Shown in pieces: positions 52,885 through 63,079 of a stretch of DNA of 64,000 bases. Source of the stretch: Pseudoalteromonas sp. T1lg48 (GTDB taxonomy: Bacteria; Pseudomonadota; Gammaproteobacteria; Enterobacterales; Alteromonadaceae). The stretch is taken from the NCBI RefSeq assembly GCF_002964785.1, contig NZ_PQCC01000004.1:310001-374000 (forward strand), read 5' to 3'. Each line of letters starts with the position of its first letter. Within the stretch, counting starts at the first letter, position 1. The notes beneath the pieces were generated by a model. That model saw only the letters and a list, made by a program, of their open reading frames with translations. It was not told the origin of the DNA and did no database searches. Made by a program: the position numbers and the translations under genes.

Positions 52885-53994
52885 TTACTTATTCATTTGC
52901 TCAAGCAAGAATGCGGAAATTTTCGCACCTTCACGAAGCGTTGTTTCCGAGCTCGACTTGCCTTCTAGCGAGCTGTCGGTGAACGGCGCGATTTCCATCA
53001 TATCGGCACCGGTAATGGGAAATTCAGCCGCCAGTGCGCCAAGAATATCCAGTGCTTGTTGCGGATTAAGACCGTCTTTTTCCGGTGTGCCGGTGGCCGA
53101 AGCAAATTCCGAGTCCAGAGCATCGATATCAAAGCTCACATACAGCTCATCCACCCCATCGGCACGCAATTGCGCTAATACCTCGGCAACCACGGCATCG
53201 GTGCCGCGCTCATTGATTTCATGAGCCCAATGCTGCTTCACCCCGAACGTGCCCTCCCAGTGCGCCTTAGGCTTACCACTTGAACGAATACCAAATTGGA
53301 TCAAGTGTGAAGGGCTTGGCAGGTACTCAAGAATATGGGTGCACCATGAGCCGAAGCACAGGTCGATACCTAAACGTTCCACCAAGAGATCGGTGTGGGC
53401 ATCAAAGTGAATAATTGCCACCTTCTTGCCCTGCTCACGCTTGGCCTTTAGATAAGCCTTGGTCAGGGGATAACTGATCGAGTGGTCACCACCAATGCCG
53501 AAGATCCCCTTCTCTGGGAAATTAGCATAAAAGTCGGTACATACGTCCTCGGTAATAGACAAAGGGCTGACATGGTACTCACTGTCGGTATCGGCGTAGA
53601 GCGCCTTTTGACAGTTGCTAATGGTGCCTTCATTTAAATACTTATCGTGCAACAGGTGTGGAATAACGCGCACGTCGCCCAGGTCAAAGGCTTGCGCCTG
53701 AGGTTGCTGTTCAATCAGGGTGTTGCGAAGAAATAACGGGCCCCAGTTGGCACCACGCAAAATACCGCCGCCGCAGTCTGAGCTAATGCCCAGCATCACC
53801 GCCTTGTGTTCGGTTGTTTGCAGACCATCGAGAGACGCTTGCCACAGGGCATCGACATTGTCGGTTTGTCCGTAAAGCTTCTGTTGCAACGCCGCTTTTC
53901 TTTCCCGCGCCGTGTTTACCGTAAATACACCATTCCCCGGTGGACACAAGCACTGTGCTACCTTAGTTCGAAAGTCTTGCCACTTAGCGGTCAT
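52885..53994 (-). CDS. Arginase/agmatinase/formimidoylglutamase-family enzyme
   Basis: A 369-residue ureohydrolase-fold protein. The two-manganese ligands are in GGDHSISYP, IHFDAHTDLL and VSFDIDALDSEF. The N-terminal ~60 residues are an extension not seen in classical arginase. The family members hydrolyse arginine, agmatine, guanidinobutyrate or formiminoglutamate, and the substrate cannot be fixed here. No speA or hut genes are adjacent. The neighbouring cyanophycinase-like gene hints at handling of arginine-rich peptides, but the terminator between them argues against an operon. Confidence 0.88.
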   Translation of the reverse strand: MTAKWQDFRTKVAQCLCPPGNGVFTVNTARERKAALQQKLYGQTDNVDALWQASLDGLQTTEHKAVMLGISSDCGGGILRGANWGPLFLRNTLIEQQPQAQAFDLGDVRVIPHLLHDKYLNEGTISNCQKALYADTDSEYHVSPLSITEDVCTDFYANFPEKGIFGIGGDHSISYPLTKAYLKAKREQGKKVAIIHFDAHTDLLVERLGIDLCFGSWCTHILEYLPSPSHLIQFGIRSSGKPKAHWEGTFGVKQHWAHEINERGTDAVVAEVLAQLRADGVDELYVSFDIDALDSEFASATGTPEKDGLNPQQALDILGALAAEFPITGADMMEIAPFTDSSLEGKSSSETTLREGAKISAFLLEQMNK

Positions 53995-54213
53995 GCTATC
54001 TCCTCAATATTTATGCATTTTTTAGATTTACTACCGATGCTGGTGAAAATAACCCCAGATTGCTTCGGGACTCACCCTAAGCGCAACTGGAAAAATACAA
54101 GTCAACACATAACAAATTGATTTATATTAATTTTTTAAAATCACATCGGCAGTAAGTCGGCACCAATACAGGATCAATATACAAGCCGAGCACAGAAGTC
54201 AAACCCGCCTCTG

Positions 54214-54265
54214 CGGGCCCAACTGGGGAGGGTGACTGGCTATGCATAAATGCTGCATAAGCCAG
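54214..54265 (-). terminator. Two stem-loops after the DUF2189 gene
   Basis: CTGGCTATGCA pairs with TGCATA-A-GCCAG (54236-54265, one bulged base), and CCCGC/GCGGG (54214-54227) precedes TTTG on the minus strand. Together they probably end the DUF2189 transcript. The rest of the 280-bp gap down to 53994 must hold the arginase-family promoter and is A+T-rich. Confidence 0.5.
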
Positions 54266-54274
54266 CCAATGTGC

Positions 54275-55054
54275 CTATTCGTAACGACGGGGGCGCTTGG
54301 TTTTAATGGTGGCAATGTAGCCATGCCAACTGGCATAGCTGAGCAGCGGCATAATCACGATAAAACCGGCGGCACCAGTAAGAAAGCCAAGCAAAATCAA
54401 GCATAGTATGCAGATACACCAAACCACCATGGCGCCGATATTGTTACGCACCGCATGCATTGAGGTAACTACGGCGGTCATCAGATCAACCCGGCGTTCC
54501 ATCATGATCTGCGGGGTAAAGGCGGAAATGGCGAACACGGTCACCAGCAGCACTCCTCCGATAATACTGCCCAGAGTTAAAAAGGCGCTCAGCTCTTCAA
54601 AGCTGGGATTAACGGTATTGGGATACAGAGCATGAACCAAGGCTGCCAACCGCATCCAGACTATCATGATCACCATGAGCAACACCGCAAAGCCCCACTC
54701 ACCGGCTGGATTACGAAACATGGATTTAAGGCTGTGCAATAAGGTGGGCGTATGCCCCTTTTCCAACTCCCAGGCAACATCATAGAGACCGGCGGCAAAC
54801 GCCGGTCCCACCAGGGCAAAGGCCACCGTTGCCGGTAGGATAACCAAGTGAGTTTGACTGGAGTACACAAAGAATAAAATGGTGGCAGGGATAAGGGTAA
54901 ACACCAAGCCATAGAGCAGGCTTAAAATTGGCGCTCGCGCCATGTCTTTAAAGGCCAAGGCTAGCCAATGCAGTGGCGCCAGGGCACTAATTCGATTACA
55001 TTCAAAACAACGAGCAAACTCGCCATGACTGGTGACATTTGACGATACGGCCAT
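54275..55054 (-). CDS. DUF2189 integral membrane protein
   Basis: A 259-residue protein with six membrane helices. It begins with a soluble stretch, then LHWLALAFKDMARAPILSLLYG, the typical DUF2189 opening (residues 28-49), and FALVGPAFAAGLYDVAWELEKG. The C-terminal helices end with YIATIKTKRPRRYE. Members often lie near cytochrome oxidase genes, but none is here. Function unknown. Confidence 0.85.
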   Translation of the reverse strand: MAVSSNVTSHGEFARCFECNRISALAPLHWLALAFKDMARAPILSLLYGLVFTLIPATILFFVYSSQTHLVILPATVAFALVGPAFAAGLYDVAWELEKGHTPTLLHSLKSMFRNPAGEWGFAVLLMVIMIVWMRLAALVHALYPNTVNPSFEELSAFLTLGSIIGGVLLVTVFAISAFTPQIMMERRVDLMTAVVTSMHAVRNNIGAMVVWCICILCLILLGFLTGAAGFIVIMPLLSYASWHGYIATIKTKRPRRYE

Positions 55055-55131
55055 ATGCTAACTCCTCTGATGGTATTATTTAACATCTAGTTTAGATTTA
55101 CGGCACTGGCAAGCCAGGACGTCGTCAATTT

Positions 55132-55179
55132 AGGACATATGTCCTTATAAAAAACAGCCGGGCACGCCAGCATATGTCC
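55132..55179. promoter_or_regulatory. Palindromic operator region between DUF2189 gene and udp
   Basis: AGGACATATGTCCT (55132-55145) is a perfect 14-bp palindrome. The half CATATGTCC recurs at 55171-55179, exactly 35 bp downstream. The pair lies in the divergent region, 40 to 87 bp before the udp start. It suggests a dimeric regulator with a strong and a weak site. I cannot name the regulator. Confidence 0.5.
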
Positions 55180-55218
55180 ACTCGCTCGCTTAACACGCAT
55201 AGGGATCAGAGAGTTAAT

Positions 55219-55977
55219 ATGAAAACAATGTTTCACCTCGGCATTTCAAAAGCCCAACTAAACGGCGCCACCTTGGCTATTATCCCCGGCGCCCCGGAGC
55301 GCGCCGCGGTGATAGCGCAGCAACTGGATAACCATCGATGCCTGGCCCAACACCGTGAGTTCCATGTCTATCTAGGTGAGTTAAACGGTCAAAGTGTGGT
55401 GGTGTGTTCCACCGGGATTGGCGGCCCTTCGACTTCCATTGCCGTTGAAGAGCTGGCACAGCTCGGTGTCGACACCTTCTTGCGCGTCGGCACCACGGGT
55501 GCCATCCAGCCCCATATCAAGGTGGGCGAACTGCTTATCACCCATGCCTCGGTTCGCCTCGATGGTGCCTCGCACCATTTTGCCCCAGCCAGCTATCCGG
55601 CCGTGGCCGACTTTAAAGCCACCGCGGCGCTGGTTGCTGCCTGTGAGCAGAACAAGGAAGCACACCATATAGGTATTACCGCCTCCAGTGACACCTTTTA
55701 CCCGGGCCAAGAGCGCTACGACACCCACAGCGGCTATGTCCCCCAGCATCTGCAAGGCAGCATGGCACAGTGGCAGGCGCTCAAGGTGATGAATTATGAA
55801 ATGGAATCGGCCACCCTGTTAACCATGTGCAGTGCGTTAGGATTACGCGCCGGATGTATTGCCGGGGTACTTGTGAACCGCTGTGATCAGGAGATCCCGG
55901 CGGTGGATATTTCCGCCATTGAACAGCGCGCCATTACTCAGGTATTGGCCGCGGCTGCGTTATTATTGGCGCAGTGA
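55219..55977 (+). CDS. udp: Uridine phosphorylase
   Basis: A 252-residue nucleoside phosphorylase of the Udp/PNP family. Phosphate-binding residues are in IIPGAPERA and [26 protein letters not shown] is the conserved core, and [13 protein letters not shown] is the ribose-binding motif near residue 195. It splits uridine with phosphate to uracil and ribose-1-phosphate. The ATG at 55219 ([11 protein letters not shown]) is preferred to 55174, because the earlier start would cover the repeated operator half. Its 3' end overlaps the converging cdd by 40 bp. Confidence 0.93.
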   Translation: MKTMFHLGISKAQLNGATLAIIPGAPERAAVIAQQLDNHRCLAQHREFHVYLGELNGQSVVVCSTGIGGPSTSIAVEELAQLGVDTFLRVGTTGAIQPHIKVGELLITHASVRLDGASHHFAPASYPAVADFKATAALVAACEQNKEAHHIGITASSDTFYPGQERYDTHSGYVPQHLQGSMAQWQALKVMNYEMESATLLTMCSALGLRAGCIAGVLVNRCDQEIPAVDISAIEQRAITQVLAAAALLLAQ

Positions 55978-56849
55978 TACTGAAATCTGGCCTGCGGCGC
56001 TAAGCGTCGCACCATGACCTCGGTACTGTCCCGGTGAGATTTTAGGCTGTCAATTTCGTGCAGGGTCACCGCATTGATGGCGTTAAAATCGATCCCTTGC
56101 CCCTTAAGCGCCACCTGACTTAAGGCCGCCAACAAGGGGTGAAAACTGGGATTAAAGGCGGCATTTTCAATATAACGGCCAAAAAAATGCTGCTCGCCCA
56201 TGCTCAGCATCAGCGCCGCCCGTCCCCCACTATAGGGCGCATAGCTATGCTGCACATGTTGAGCTAGTTGCTCAATATTACCGTCTTCGTCTACGCCTGT
56301 GGCAACGCCCGTGGCAAAGTCTATGGCAAAGCCCAAGTGACTCTTTCCCTTGGCGTCCAAAATACGCTCACTCACGGCTAAATCACTGAGGCCAAACGCC
56401 AAAGGCAATAATTCGCCAAGTGTCGCATCGACCTCGCCTATGCTGATTTCCACCCCGGTGTCGGCACAAAACTCATTGATAAACTGACGACAATATCCGC
56501 AAGGCGTGGCACTTACATACAGGCGCCGTATCTCGGTGGCCCCATTGAGCCAGGCGTTATGTAGCGCGGTTTGCTCCGCATGTACGGCGCTCTCAAGCCC
56601 GCAATGAGTCAACTCGACGTTGACACCGGCGGCATAGAAGTCCTCGCCTTGTTGGTTGCGAGCATGTACCAGCGCCGCCACCTGAAACCGCGAAATCGGC
56701 GCCACCGCCCACGCCTGTAATTGCGTCAGCAACCATTGCGCGGTGTCTTTGCGGTTATTCCCTAACAAATGAGCGAGATTTTGAAATTGCTGCGCACTAA
56801 TCATTCCGCGCTGCTGCTTGATGCTTTCAAATATTAGGGTTGGGGACAC
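55938..56849 (-). CDS. cdd: Cytidine deaminase (two-domain, dimeric type)
   Basis: A 303-residue protein, near the 294 residues of the Escherichia coli enzyme. The catalytic zinc motif is VHAEQTAL with PCGYCRQ, followed by a second, inactive deaminase-like domain. It converts cytidine to uridine, the substrate of the neighbouring udp. The GTG start has AAGGA six bases upstream. The last 40 bp overlap the 3' end of udp on the other strand. Confidence 0.94.
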   Translation of the reverse strand: MSPTLIFESIKQQRGMISAQQFQNLAHLLGNNRKDTAQWLLTQLQAWAVAPISRFQVAALVHARNQQGEDFYAAGVNVELTHCGLESAVHAEQTALHNAWLNGATEIRRLYVSATPCGYCRQFINEFCADTGVEISIGEVDATLGELLPLAFGLSDLAVSERILDAKGKSHLGFAIDFATGVATGVDEDGNIEQLAQHVQHSYAPYSGGRAALMLSMGEQHFFGRYIENAAFNPSFHPLLAALSQVALKGQGIDFNAINAVTLHEIDSLKSHRDSTEVMVRRLAPQARFQYHCANNNAAAANT

Positions 56850-56939
56850 AGGCTGTCCTTGAGATGAGGAATTTAGGCCGATAGTACCCTAGCGGCGCTA
56901 ACGCGGCAACCGGCCCGCAATAGCGCCACTCACCCTGCC

Positions 56940-59564
56940 TTAGCCGGTATTACGCATCCCCGCGGCGATGCCGGCCATAGTGATCATCAAGGCATTGTCC
57001 AAAGCCTGCGAGCCGCCGGCACGCACCCGTTTCAATAACTCGACCTGAAGCACATTCAGGGGATCCGTATAGGGGTTACGCAGGGCGATGGACTCGCGGA
57101 TCCAGGGTTGATGACCCAACAGAGTATGCTCAGGACTCAGCTCCTTGATAAGAGCCGTAGCCTTGGTCAGCTCGGTGCGCAGTTGCTCACCCAGGGGTTG
57201 CAGCTGCGGCGCCACCAGGCGCTGATCATAATAGGCACTGAGCCAGCTATCAGCTTTGCAAAATACCATCTCCAGCATTTCTAAGCGGGTACGAAAGAAG
57301 GGCCATTGCTGACTCATATGGGCAAGATGTTGCTCCCCAAACTGCTCTATGGCCGCCGCTAGGCCCTGATAGGCACCCAACCAAGCGGGCAGCATTAAGC
57401 GGTTTTGCGACCAAGCGAATATCCAGGGGATCGCCCTTAAGCTTTCCACGCCGCCGTCCGGATTCCTTTTCGAGGGCCGTGAGCCAAGGGGGAGTTTACC
57501 TAACTCCTGCTCTGGAGTGGCACTGCGGAAATAAGGTACAAAATCCTGATTGCCGCGCACTATATCGCGATAATGCTGACAGGATACATCGCTAATTACC
57601 GCCATGGCCTCACGCCACTGCGGCTCAGGTTGTGGCGGCGGCATTAGGTTGCCTTCGAGCACGGCACCCACATACAGGTGCAGGCTTTGCTTGGCGACAC
57701 TGGCCAGGCCAAACTTAAAGCGGATCATCTCTCCCTGCTCGGTCACCCGCAGACCATTTTTCAAGCTCCCCGGCGGTTGTGAACGCAGTGCCTGTGCCGC
57801 CGGCGCGCCACCGCGCCCCACTGTACCACCACGGCCATGAAAGAGTACCAGCTCAAGGCCGTAGTCGTCACTCAAAGCCACCAGGGATTCCATGGCGCTA
57901 TACTGCGCCCAGCCGGCGGCCATCATGCCCGCGTCTTTAGCCGAGTCGGAATAACCTATCATCACGTATTGCTGATCGCCCATCACGGCGCGATAGACGT
58001 CGTTATCATAGAGGGTACGCATCACCTCGGGGGCACGATTAAGGTCATCCAAGGTTTCAAACAAAGGTGCCACCGGCATATTAAATGTACAGCCCGCTTC
58101 TTTTAACAGCAGCTTCACCGCCAGCACGTCCGAGGCCTGACGGGCCATGGAAATAATATAAATGCCAAAGTTATCGGCGTGGTTATCGGCGATCACCTTA
58201 AAGGTGTCGAGCACCTCCCGGGTTTGCTCCGAAGGCTGCCAGTGTCGTGGCAATAAAGGCCGCGGATTGGCCAGCTCCTTGGCTAAAAAGGCCAGCTTAG
58301 TCGGTTCATCCCAGGCGCAATAATCACCCAGCTCCAGATACTGGCTGATCTCCGCCAACACCTGGGCATGCTTGTCACTGTCCTGGCGAATATCAAGCTG
58401 GCTCAATTGCAAACCGAAACAGCGACATCGTACCAGGGTGTCTTGCAGCAGACCATCGGCGATCACCGCCATATTATTGCTGCTTAAGGAGCGATGACAT
58501 AGCTGCAGTACATTAATGATTTGCTTTATATCGGTAATACGGTTTTCACCCCGTGACGGCTGGCCGGTAATTTTTGCTTCCAGGTATTTATGGGTCAGTT
58601 GCAAGTCCGTGCGCAGCGCTTTAAGAACCTGACGGTAAGGCTCATGTGTAGGACCACTGAGCGCCATCAGCTCTTCACTGGCCTGGTGCATGGAGAGCTC
58701 ACTGATCAGCTGATTGATATCGCGAATATACAAGTCCAGCGCCATCCAACGACCATGTTCGAGCACGCTTTGGGTTATCTCTGCGGTAACAAAAGGATTA
58801 CCGTCCCTGTCGCCTCCCATCCAGGAGGTAAAACGCACCGGACGTGCGCTCGGCGCCAGCCCCATCTTTAACTCCTGTTGCAACAAGGTATCGAGCTCAC
58901 GCACATACTCGGGCACCGCCTGCCACAGGCTGTTTTCTATGACAGCAAAGCCCCACTTGGCTTCGTCCAGCGGCGTTGGCCGGCTGTGCCTGATCTCATC
59001 CGTATGCCAGGCCTGAGCGATAAGCTGGCGCATACGCGCAAGTAACTGAGTGCGTTCCGTCGGCAAGAGGTTGTCGAGCTCAAGCTTGTCAAGGCAATCG
59101 CTTAATTGCACATGCTTGTTTATTAACGTGCGTCGAGTCACCTCGGTCGGATGCGCGGTCAATACCAGGTTAATATCGAGTTTGGCCAGCGTTTGCGCTA
59201 TTTGCTCGCTGCTAATATTGCTCTGTGTAAGACGTTTAAGAGTTTGCTTTAGGGGGTCGAGCTGACAAAAGCCGGTATCGGCATGACGTGAAACCGTATG
59301 GTACTGCTCGGCCACATTGGCCAGGTTTAAAAACTGGTTAAATGCGCGTACCACCAATAAGAGTTCATCGTCGCTGAGGCGGTGCAACTCGTCAAGCAGT
59401 TGCTCCCGAGCTTGCTCATCACCGGCTCGTGAACTCTTAGCCAGTTGACGAATGGCTTCAACTTTTTCAAGTGCTGGCGCACCTAAGGCCTGTTCTATGG
59501 TGTGTCCCAATATTTGTCCTAATAAACTGACATTGCTACGCAGTGCACTGTATTGGTCGCTCAT
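56940..59564 (-). CDS. ppc: Phosphoenolpyruvate carboxylase
   Basis: An 874-residue enzyme of the usual length. [14 protein letters not shown] carries the catalytic histidine, [12 protein letters not shown] is the phosphate-binding loop, [12 protein letters not shown] follows, and the C-terminus ends in MRNTG as in all family members. It carboxylates phosphoenolpyruvate to oxaloacetate to refill the citric acid cycle. The ATG at 59564 ([16 protein letters not shown]) has AGGAGAGAGG upstream and is preferred to 59603. Confidence 0.97.
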   Translation of the reverse strand: MSDQYSALRSNVSLLGQILGHTIEQALGAPALEKVEAIRQLAKSSRAGDEQAREQLLDELHRLSDDELLLVVRAFNQFLNLANVAEQYHTVSRHADTGFCQLDPLKQTLKRLTQSNISSEQIAQTLAKLDINLVLTAHPTEVTRRTLINKHVQLSDCLDKLELDNLLPTERTQLLARMRQLIAQAWHTDEIRHSRPTPLDEAKWGFAVIENSLWQAVPEYVRELDTLLQQELKMGLAPSARPVRFTSWMGGDRDGNPFVTAEITQSVLEHGRWMALDLYIRDINQLISELSMHQASEELMALSGPTHEPYRQVLKALRTDLQLTHKYLEAKITGQPSRGENRITDIKQIINVLQLCHRSLSSNNMAVIADGLLQDTLVRCRCFGLQLSQLDIRQDSDKHAQVLAEISQYLELGDYCAWDEPTKLAFLAKELANPRPLLPRHWQPSEQTREVLDTFKVIADNHADNFGIYIISMARQASDVLAVKLLLKEAGCTFNMPVAPLFETLDDLNRAPEVMRTLYDNDVYRAVMGDQQYVMIGYSDSAKDAGMMAAGWAQYSAMESLVALSDDYGLELVLFHGRGGTVGRGGAPAAQALRSQPPGSLKNGLRVTEQGEMIRFKFGLASVAKQSLHLYVGAVLEGNLMPPPQPEPQWREAMAVISDVSCQHYRDIVRGNQDFVPYFRSATPEQELGKLPLGSRPSKRNPDGGVESLRAIPWIFAWSQNRLMLPAWLGAYQGLAAAIEQFGEQHLAHMSQQWPFFRTRLEMLEMVFCKADSWLSAYYDQRLVAPQLQPLGEQLRTELTKATALIKELSPEHTLLGHQPWIRESIALRNPYTDPLNVLQVELLKRVRAGGSQALDNALMITMAGIAAGMRNTG

Positions 59565-59790
59565 GCCTCTCTCCTGTGTGCAGAATTTAGTCTGTTGTAG
59601 CATGGAACAGGGTCAGAATTAAAGGCTTGTGTCTAAGGCAGGTTTTGCGTCATCGCTTTAGAACTCGCCTAGGTATTAGATATAACTAAAAAACTTCAGA
59701 ATCCGTGTGTTTATTTCTCGATAGACTTTGGATAATAATCAATAAACAAGCTAGAATCAGATAGATAGCAGCCATCCCCGGAGACACACT

Positions 59791-60516
59791 ATGTTGCGAT
59801 ATACCCTATACACTGTCAGTCTGTGCACCGCACTCGTGCTCACCCCTCCTGCCCAAGCTGGTTTAGAAGAAGGAATTGCTGCCGCCAATGTAGGTGATTT
59901 CGAAACCGCCATCAGCGAATTTCAATATCTTGCCGACAAGGGTTTTGCACCAGGAATTTATGAGCTGGCCCAGCTTTATGAAAATGGCCATGGCGTCGCC
60001 AAGAATCAACACAAAGCCGCTCAGCTCTACCAACAAGCCGTAGATAAAGACTACGCCGACGCAATGTTTTCATTAGCCGTTATGTATCAGGAAGGGCGTG
60101 GCGTTAAAGTGGATCTGCAACGCGCGGTGCAACTATTTACCGGTGCCGCCGATAAGGGCGTGGCCGCCGCCCAATACAACTTAGGCGTTATGTATACCAA
60201 TGGTGAAGGTGTGCTTAAAGACTACCCCACGGCGGTAGACTGGTATCAAAAAGCCGCGGCACAAAATTACACCCTGGCCCAGTTTAACCTTGCCTTGATG
60301 TATTACGAAGGCCTTGGCGTACCAAAAAGCATTGAAAAGTCATATATATGGAATACCATCGCCGAATACAACGGTAATCCAGATGCCAGCACCAGCCGCA
60401 AGCTCGACGAACGCAAATTACAACCGGATGCTATCAAACGAGCGAAAAAGATAGCCGACGATATGTATGAAAAAATACTTGCCGGACGTTACGCCGGTGA
60501 AGGCCGACGCCTCTAG
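59791..60516 (+). CDS. Exported Sel1-like repeat protein
   Basis: A 241-residue protein with a signal peptide (LYTVSLCTALVLTPPAQA) and then at least four Sel1-like repeats: APGIYELAQLYENGHGVAKN, ADAMFSLAVMYQEGRGVKVD, AAAQYNLGVMYTNGEGVLKD, TLAQFNLALMYYEGLGVPKS. A basic helical tail follows. Such proteins are periplasmic protein-interaction scaffolds. No partner is evident. The ATG has CGGAGA eight bases upstream. The 226 bp before it contain no gene I can support. Confidence 0.88.
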   Translation: MLRYTLYTVSLCTALVLTPPAQAGLEEGIAAANVGDFETAISEFQYLADKGFAPGIYELAQLYENGHGVAKNQHKAAQLYQQAVDKDYADAMFSLAVMYQEGRGVKVDLQRAVQLFTGAADKGVAAAQYNLGVMYTNGEGVLKDYPTAVDWYQKAAAQNYTLAQFNLALMYYEGLGVPKSIEKSYIWNTIAEYNGNPDASTSRKLDERKLQPDAIKRAKKIADDMYEKILAGRYAGEGRRL

Positions 60517-60531
60517 GCTGTCACTGGGCTT

Positions 60532-60547
60532 CGTTGTTGCGACAACG
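60532..60547 (+). repeat. Stem-loop after the Sel1 protein gene
   Basis: CGTTGT-TGCG-ACAACG is a perfect 6-bp stem, bordered by GGGCTT and GGGCCC, 15 bp after the stop. It has no T-tract. It could assist termination. The rest of the gap to 60766 shows nothing I can name. Confidence 0.35.
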
Positions 60548-60765
60548 GGCCCGGCCAGATGCTCGCCCCTAGTCCATTGACCCTTCATCTGCTGTTGAGC
60601 TCACAAGGATTAATGTAAGGGCAAGGTGTGAAATACTAGCTAACAAAGATGGGCGCTGACTAAGGGAATAGACAAGATTTATGGTCACCATGGTTTACTT
60701 ACTTTGGCGCGTGTCCGCTGTTGGTCGGAGCCACTTAAAAGATCGCCGTCCTTGTGGACATACGC

Positions 60766-61476
60766 ATGCACTTTACTAGCTTTGCACAAAGCCATCGCGG
60801 CGTTATCCGCAGCAAAAATGAAGACGCCTTCTTGGCTCTTCCCGAACAGCAGGTCTGGGCCGTTGCCGATGGCATGGGCGCCCACAGTCGGGGCGATTAC
60901 GCCAGCGCGCAGGTGATCGAGGTCGTTAAACAGCACCTGGCCAACCACACTCACCATTCTCCTCTCTACCGTACCCTGCGCGGCGCCTTTGAAGACGCCA
61001 ATACCCAACTTTTTAGCCACTCCCAACAGCGTATGCAGGGAAAAACAATGGGCTCAACGGCCGTCGCTTTGGTGCTGGACGGCGCTGAGTACTATTTTAT
61101 TTGGGTTGGCGATAGTCGGGGTTATCTGTTTAGAAACGGCCGACTGGAACAACAAACCCGGGATCATAGCCGCGTCAACGTGCTGCTTGATGCCGGTGTG
61201 ATCACCTCAGCGCAAGCCGCCAGCCACCCTTTACAGCACGAGGTGGTGAGGGCCATAGGCGTTAAGGCCGACGTTCAGGTGGAAGTGGTGCGAGGCTACT
61301 GGCAGGCCGGCGATATCTTTTTATTGTGTAGCGACGGCTTAACGGAAAAGGTATCCGACTTTGAAATAGAGGTGTCACTTTCAAGCAATAATATTAACGC
61401 TGCCGGTCAGGCATTAATGCACTCGGCACTGACCCGCGGTGCAGGCGATAATGTCACCTGCATTCTGGTTAAGTAA
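60766..61476 (+). CDS. PP2C-type serine/threonine protein phosphatase
   Basis: A 236-residue PPM/PP2C phosphatase. Metal and phosphate residues are in RSKNEDAFLA, VADGMGAHSRGDYAS, WVGDSRGYLFRNG, LLCSDGL and GAGDNVTCI, in the canonical order. It is soluble with no extra domain. In gammaproteobacteria such stand-alone enzymes (PppA, PrpC/Stp-like) reverse Hanks-type kinase action, but no kinase or type VI secretion gene is in the window. The ATG at 60766 is preferred to a GTG at 60754. Confidence 0.9.
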   Translation: MHFTSFAQSHRGVIRSKNEDAFLALPEQQVWAVADGMGAHSRGDYASAQVIEVVKQHLANHTHHSPLYRTLRGAFEDANTQLFSHSQQRMQGKTMGSTAVALVLDGAEYYFIWVGDSRGYLFRNGRLEQQTRDHSRVNVLLDAGVITSAQAASHPLQHEVVRAIGVKADVQVEVVRGYWQAGDIFLLCSDGLTEKVSDFEIEVSLSSNNINAAGQALMHSALTRGAGDNVTCILVK

Positions 61477-61657
61477 AATCCACCGCCCTACGCAGGGCGC
61501 TGTGTGAAAATTTATGGTGCAGCCCTTGCGCTAGATCAAAGTTCGTCGCAACTGTGCCGCATATAGCCTCACCAAGCTGATTTAGATCAATAAGTTGCGC
61601 TCAATATCCCTGTTAAAATTTAACCAATTCAAATTCTAACGTAAACAAGGATAGATC

Positions 61658-62278
61658 ATGGCGCACTCTGACTTACATCCTCCCATGGAGGCGGCTATGC
61701 AGCCCAACGTCACTCATATTAACAAATCTTCCGGCGAGCCTTCGGTTCACGAGCAGGTGCACCTGTATAAGCAATTGTTGCAAGAAAAAGAAAGACAAAT
61801 AAAGCAATTGAAGGAAGCGCAAGCACCACTGTTGGCCCAAATAAATCAGGCGGATGAGCTGAATAAAAAAGCCCTGGCACACATGGACAAAATGGCTGAG
61901 CAGATGCAACAGGTACAGATCCAAGCCAAACGCGATGTCCAGGTGGAATTGGCAGAACTAGAGCAACAGTTAGAAGAAGCGAATACCAGTAAGCATGTAA
62001 TGAAACATCATTGTCGCGATCTTCAGGAGCGCAACAAGGAACTGCATGAACTGCTTAAATCATCAACACAACAGGTAGAAGAGCTGCAGCGACGTTTGCA
62101 AGGGCAAACGCACGACATCAACAGCATGCGTGAAGAAAAAGTTAAACTCAGCATGCAGGTGATCAGCCAAGGCGAACAATTGAAACGCTGTGAAAAACAG
62201 CTCAATGATGCTTTGCATGGTTATTACAGCGGCGTTATGAATAAAAACAAAAAAGTAAGCAAAAATCTCCCTCGCTAA
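61658..62278 (+). CDS. Uncharacterised coiled-coil protein
   Basis: A 206-residue hydrophilic protein, with a disordered start (~30 residues) and then a nearly continuous coiled coil from about residue 30 to 190. It is rich in Gln, Glu and Lys with leucine heptads (LYKQLLQEKERQIKQLKEAQ; ELEQQLEEANTSKHVMKHHC; VEELQRRLQGQTHDINSMRE). No enzyme motif or membrane segment. The ATG has AAGGA upstream and a strong terminator follows. Function unknown. Confidence 0.75.
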   Translation: MAHSDLHPPMEAAMQPNVTHINKSSGEPSVHEQVHLYKQLLQEKERQIKQLKEAQAPLLAQINQADELNKKALAHMDKMAEQMQQVQIQAKRDVQVELAELEQQLEEANTSKHVMKHHCRDLQERNKELHELLKSSTQQVEELQRRLQGQTHDINSMREEKVKLSMQVISQGEQLKRCEKQLNDALHGYYSGVMNKNKKVSKNLPR

Positions 62279-62303
62279 TTTTCACTCTGATGCGCCAAAA
62301 CTC

Positions 62304-62329
62304 AGCGGGCTGATAAGCCCGCTTTTTTT
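62304..62329 (+). terminator. Rho-independent terminator of the coiled-coil gene
   Basis: AGCGGGCT-GATA-AGCCCGCT has perfect 8-bp arms and a following T7 run, 26 bp after the stop. Confidence 0.95.
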
Positions 62330-62378
62330 GTATTTGTGGCTGACGGCGCGGTGCATCCAGAAGCCCCACCTTGAGGCG

Positions 62379-62648
62379 TTAGGAAGCAGGTGCCGACTTT
62401 AGCTCGCGACGAGCCATAACATGCTTGTAAATACCGATAAGCGAGGCCGCTATCCAGAATATTTCGATAACAAAACTGGCTAGGTTGAAGTTGTAACACA
62501 GGCTAACTAGAAGCAAGATGGCACCGCTTAAGTTCATCAGGTTATAACCCAGGCCCGAGGCCGGTAACTTCTCTAACTGCAGTAAGAAAAAGGCGCCCAC
62601 CACCAAAAAGGTGCCGCTCATGCCAATAACATCAAATAATAGGTCCAT
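62379..62648 (-). CDS. Small CBU_0592-like membrane protein
   Basis: An 89-residue protein with three membrane helices: GMSGTFLVVGAFFLLQL, NLMNLSGAILLLVSLCYNF and SFVIEIFWIAASLIGIY. The N-x-GA-LL-SL--NF--SFVIE--W pattern matches the CBU_0592-like family. The ATG at 62648 has GGAG seven bases upstream, so the longer frame from 62825 is rejected because it runs back over the zinc-ribbon gene. Function unknown. Confidence 0.75.
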   Translation of the reverse strand: MDLLFDVIGMSGTFLVVGAFFLLQLEKLPASGLGYNLMNLSGAILLLVSLCYNFNLASFVIEIFWIAASLIGIYKHVMARRELKSAPAS

Positions 62649-62740
62649 TACCCAGCTCCACAAAATAGACCCCTTCAGCCTACCAAGCCGGCCCCTGGCA
62701 CCTAAGGACAAATGCCCGCCCCGCATGCACAAGTCCGGGC

Positions 62741-62992
62741 TTATTTCATATACACCTTTTGGCCGATCATTTTTAACGCCGGAGTTCCCCGGATCAGGGT
62801 TTGTCGCGCAAATACCTGCTGACAATTGGGGCAGGTGGCTACTTCGCGAGTATAATCCTCGCTGATACGCTCAAGAAAACACTTCACCAGCGCGCCCTTT
62901 CCGCCCTTTCGATACTTATATAGTTGCGTACGGCATTTGCTACAAAAAATATCCACCGTACGAACTGGCCCTTTTTTATTCGGCTTGGCCAT
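62741..62992 (-). CDS. Small zinc-ribbon protein
   Basis: An 83-residue protein with CSKC (residues 17-20) and CPNC (residues 54-57), a four-cysteine zinc site, and basic ends (MAKPNKKGP; KMIGQKVYMK). Similar short zinc-ribbon proteins occur in many gammaproteobacteria without known function. The ATG has GGGGGAG directly upstream. It precedes the CBU_0592-like gene by 92 bp on the same strand. Confidence 0.75.
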   Translation of the reverse strand: MAKPNKKGPVRTVDIFCSKCRTQLYKYRKGGKGALVKCFLERISEDYTREVATCPNCQQVFARQTLIRGTPALKMIGQKVYMK

Positions 62993-63079
62993 ACTCCCCC
63001 CACTGTTTGGTTCTACTTTAGCATTTTAAGGGCGAAGTGGGCTATTGGCTCGCAAAAGACTAAGAGGATGAGCCTCGTT

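Noticed and set aside
62649-62825. Longer N-terminus of the CBU_0592-like protein
   Set aside because: It overlaps the zinc-ribbon gene in another frame and is Gly/Arg-rich noise; the ATG at 62648 has a good ribosome-binding site.
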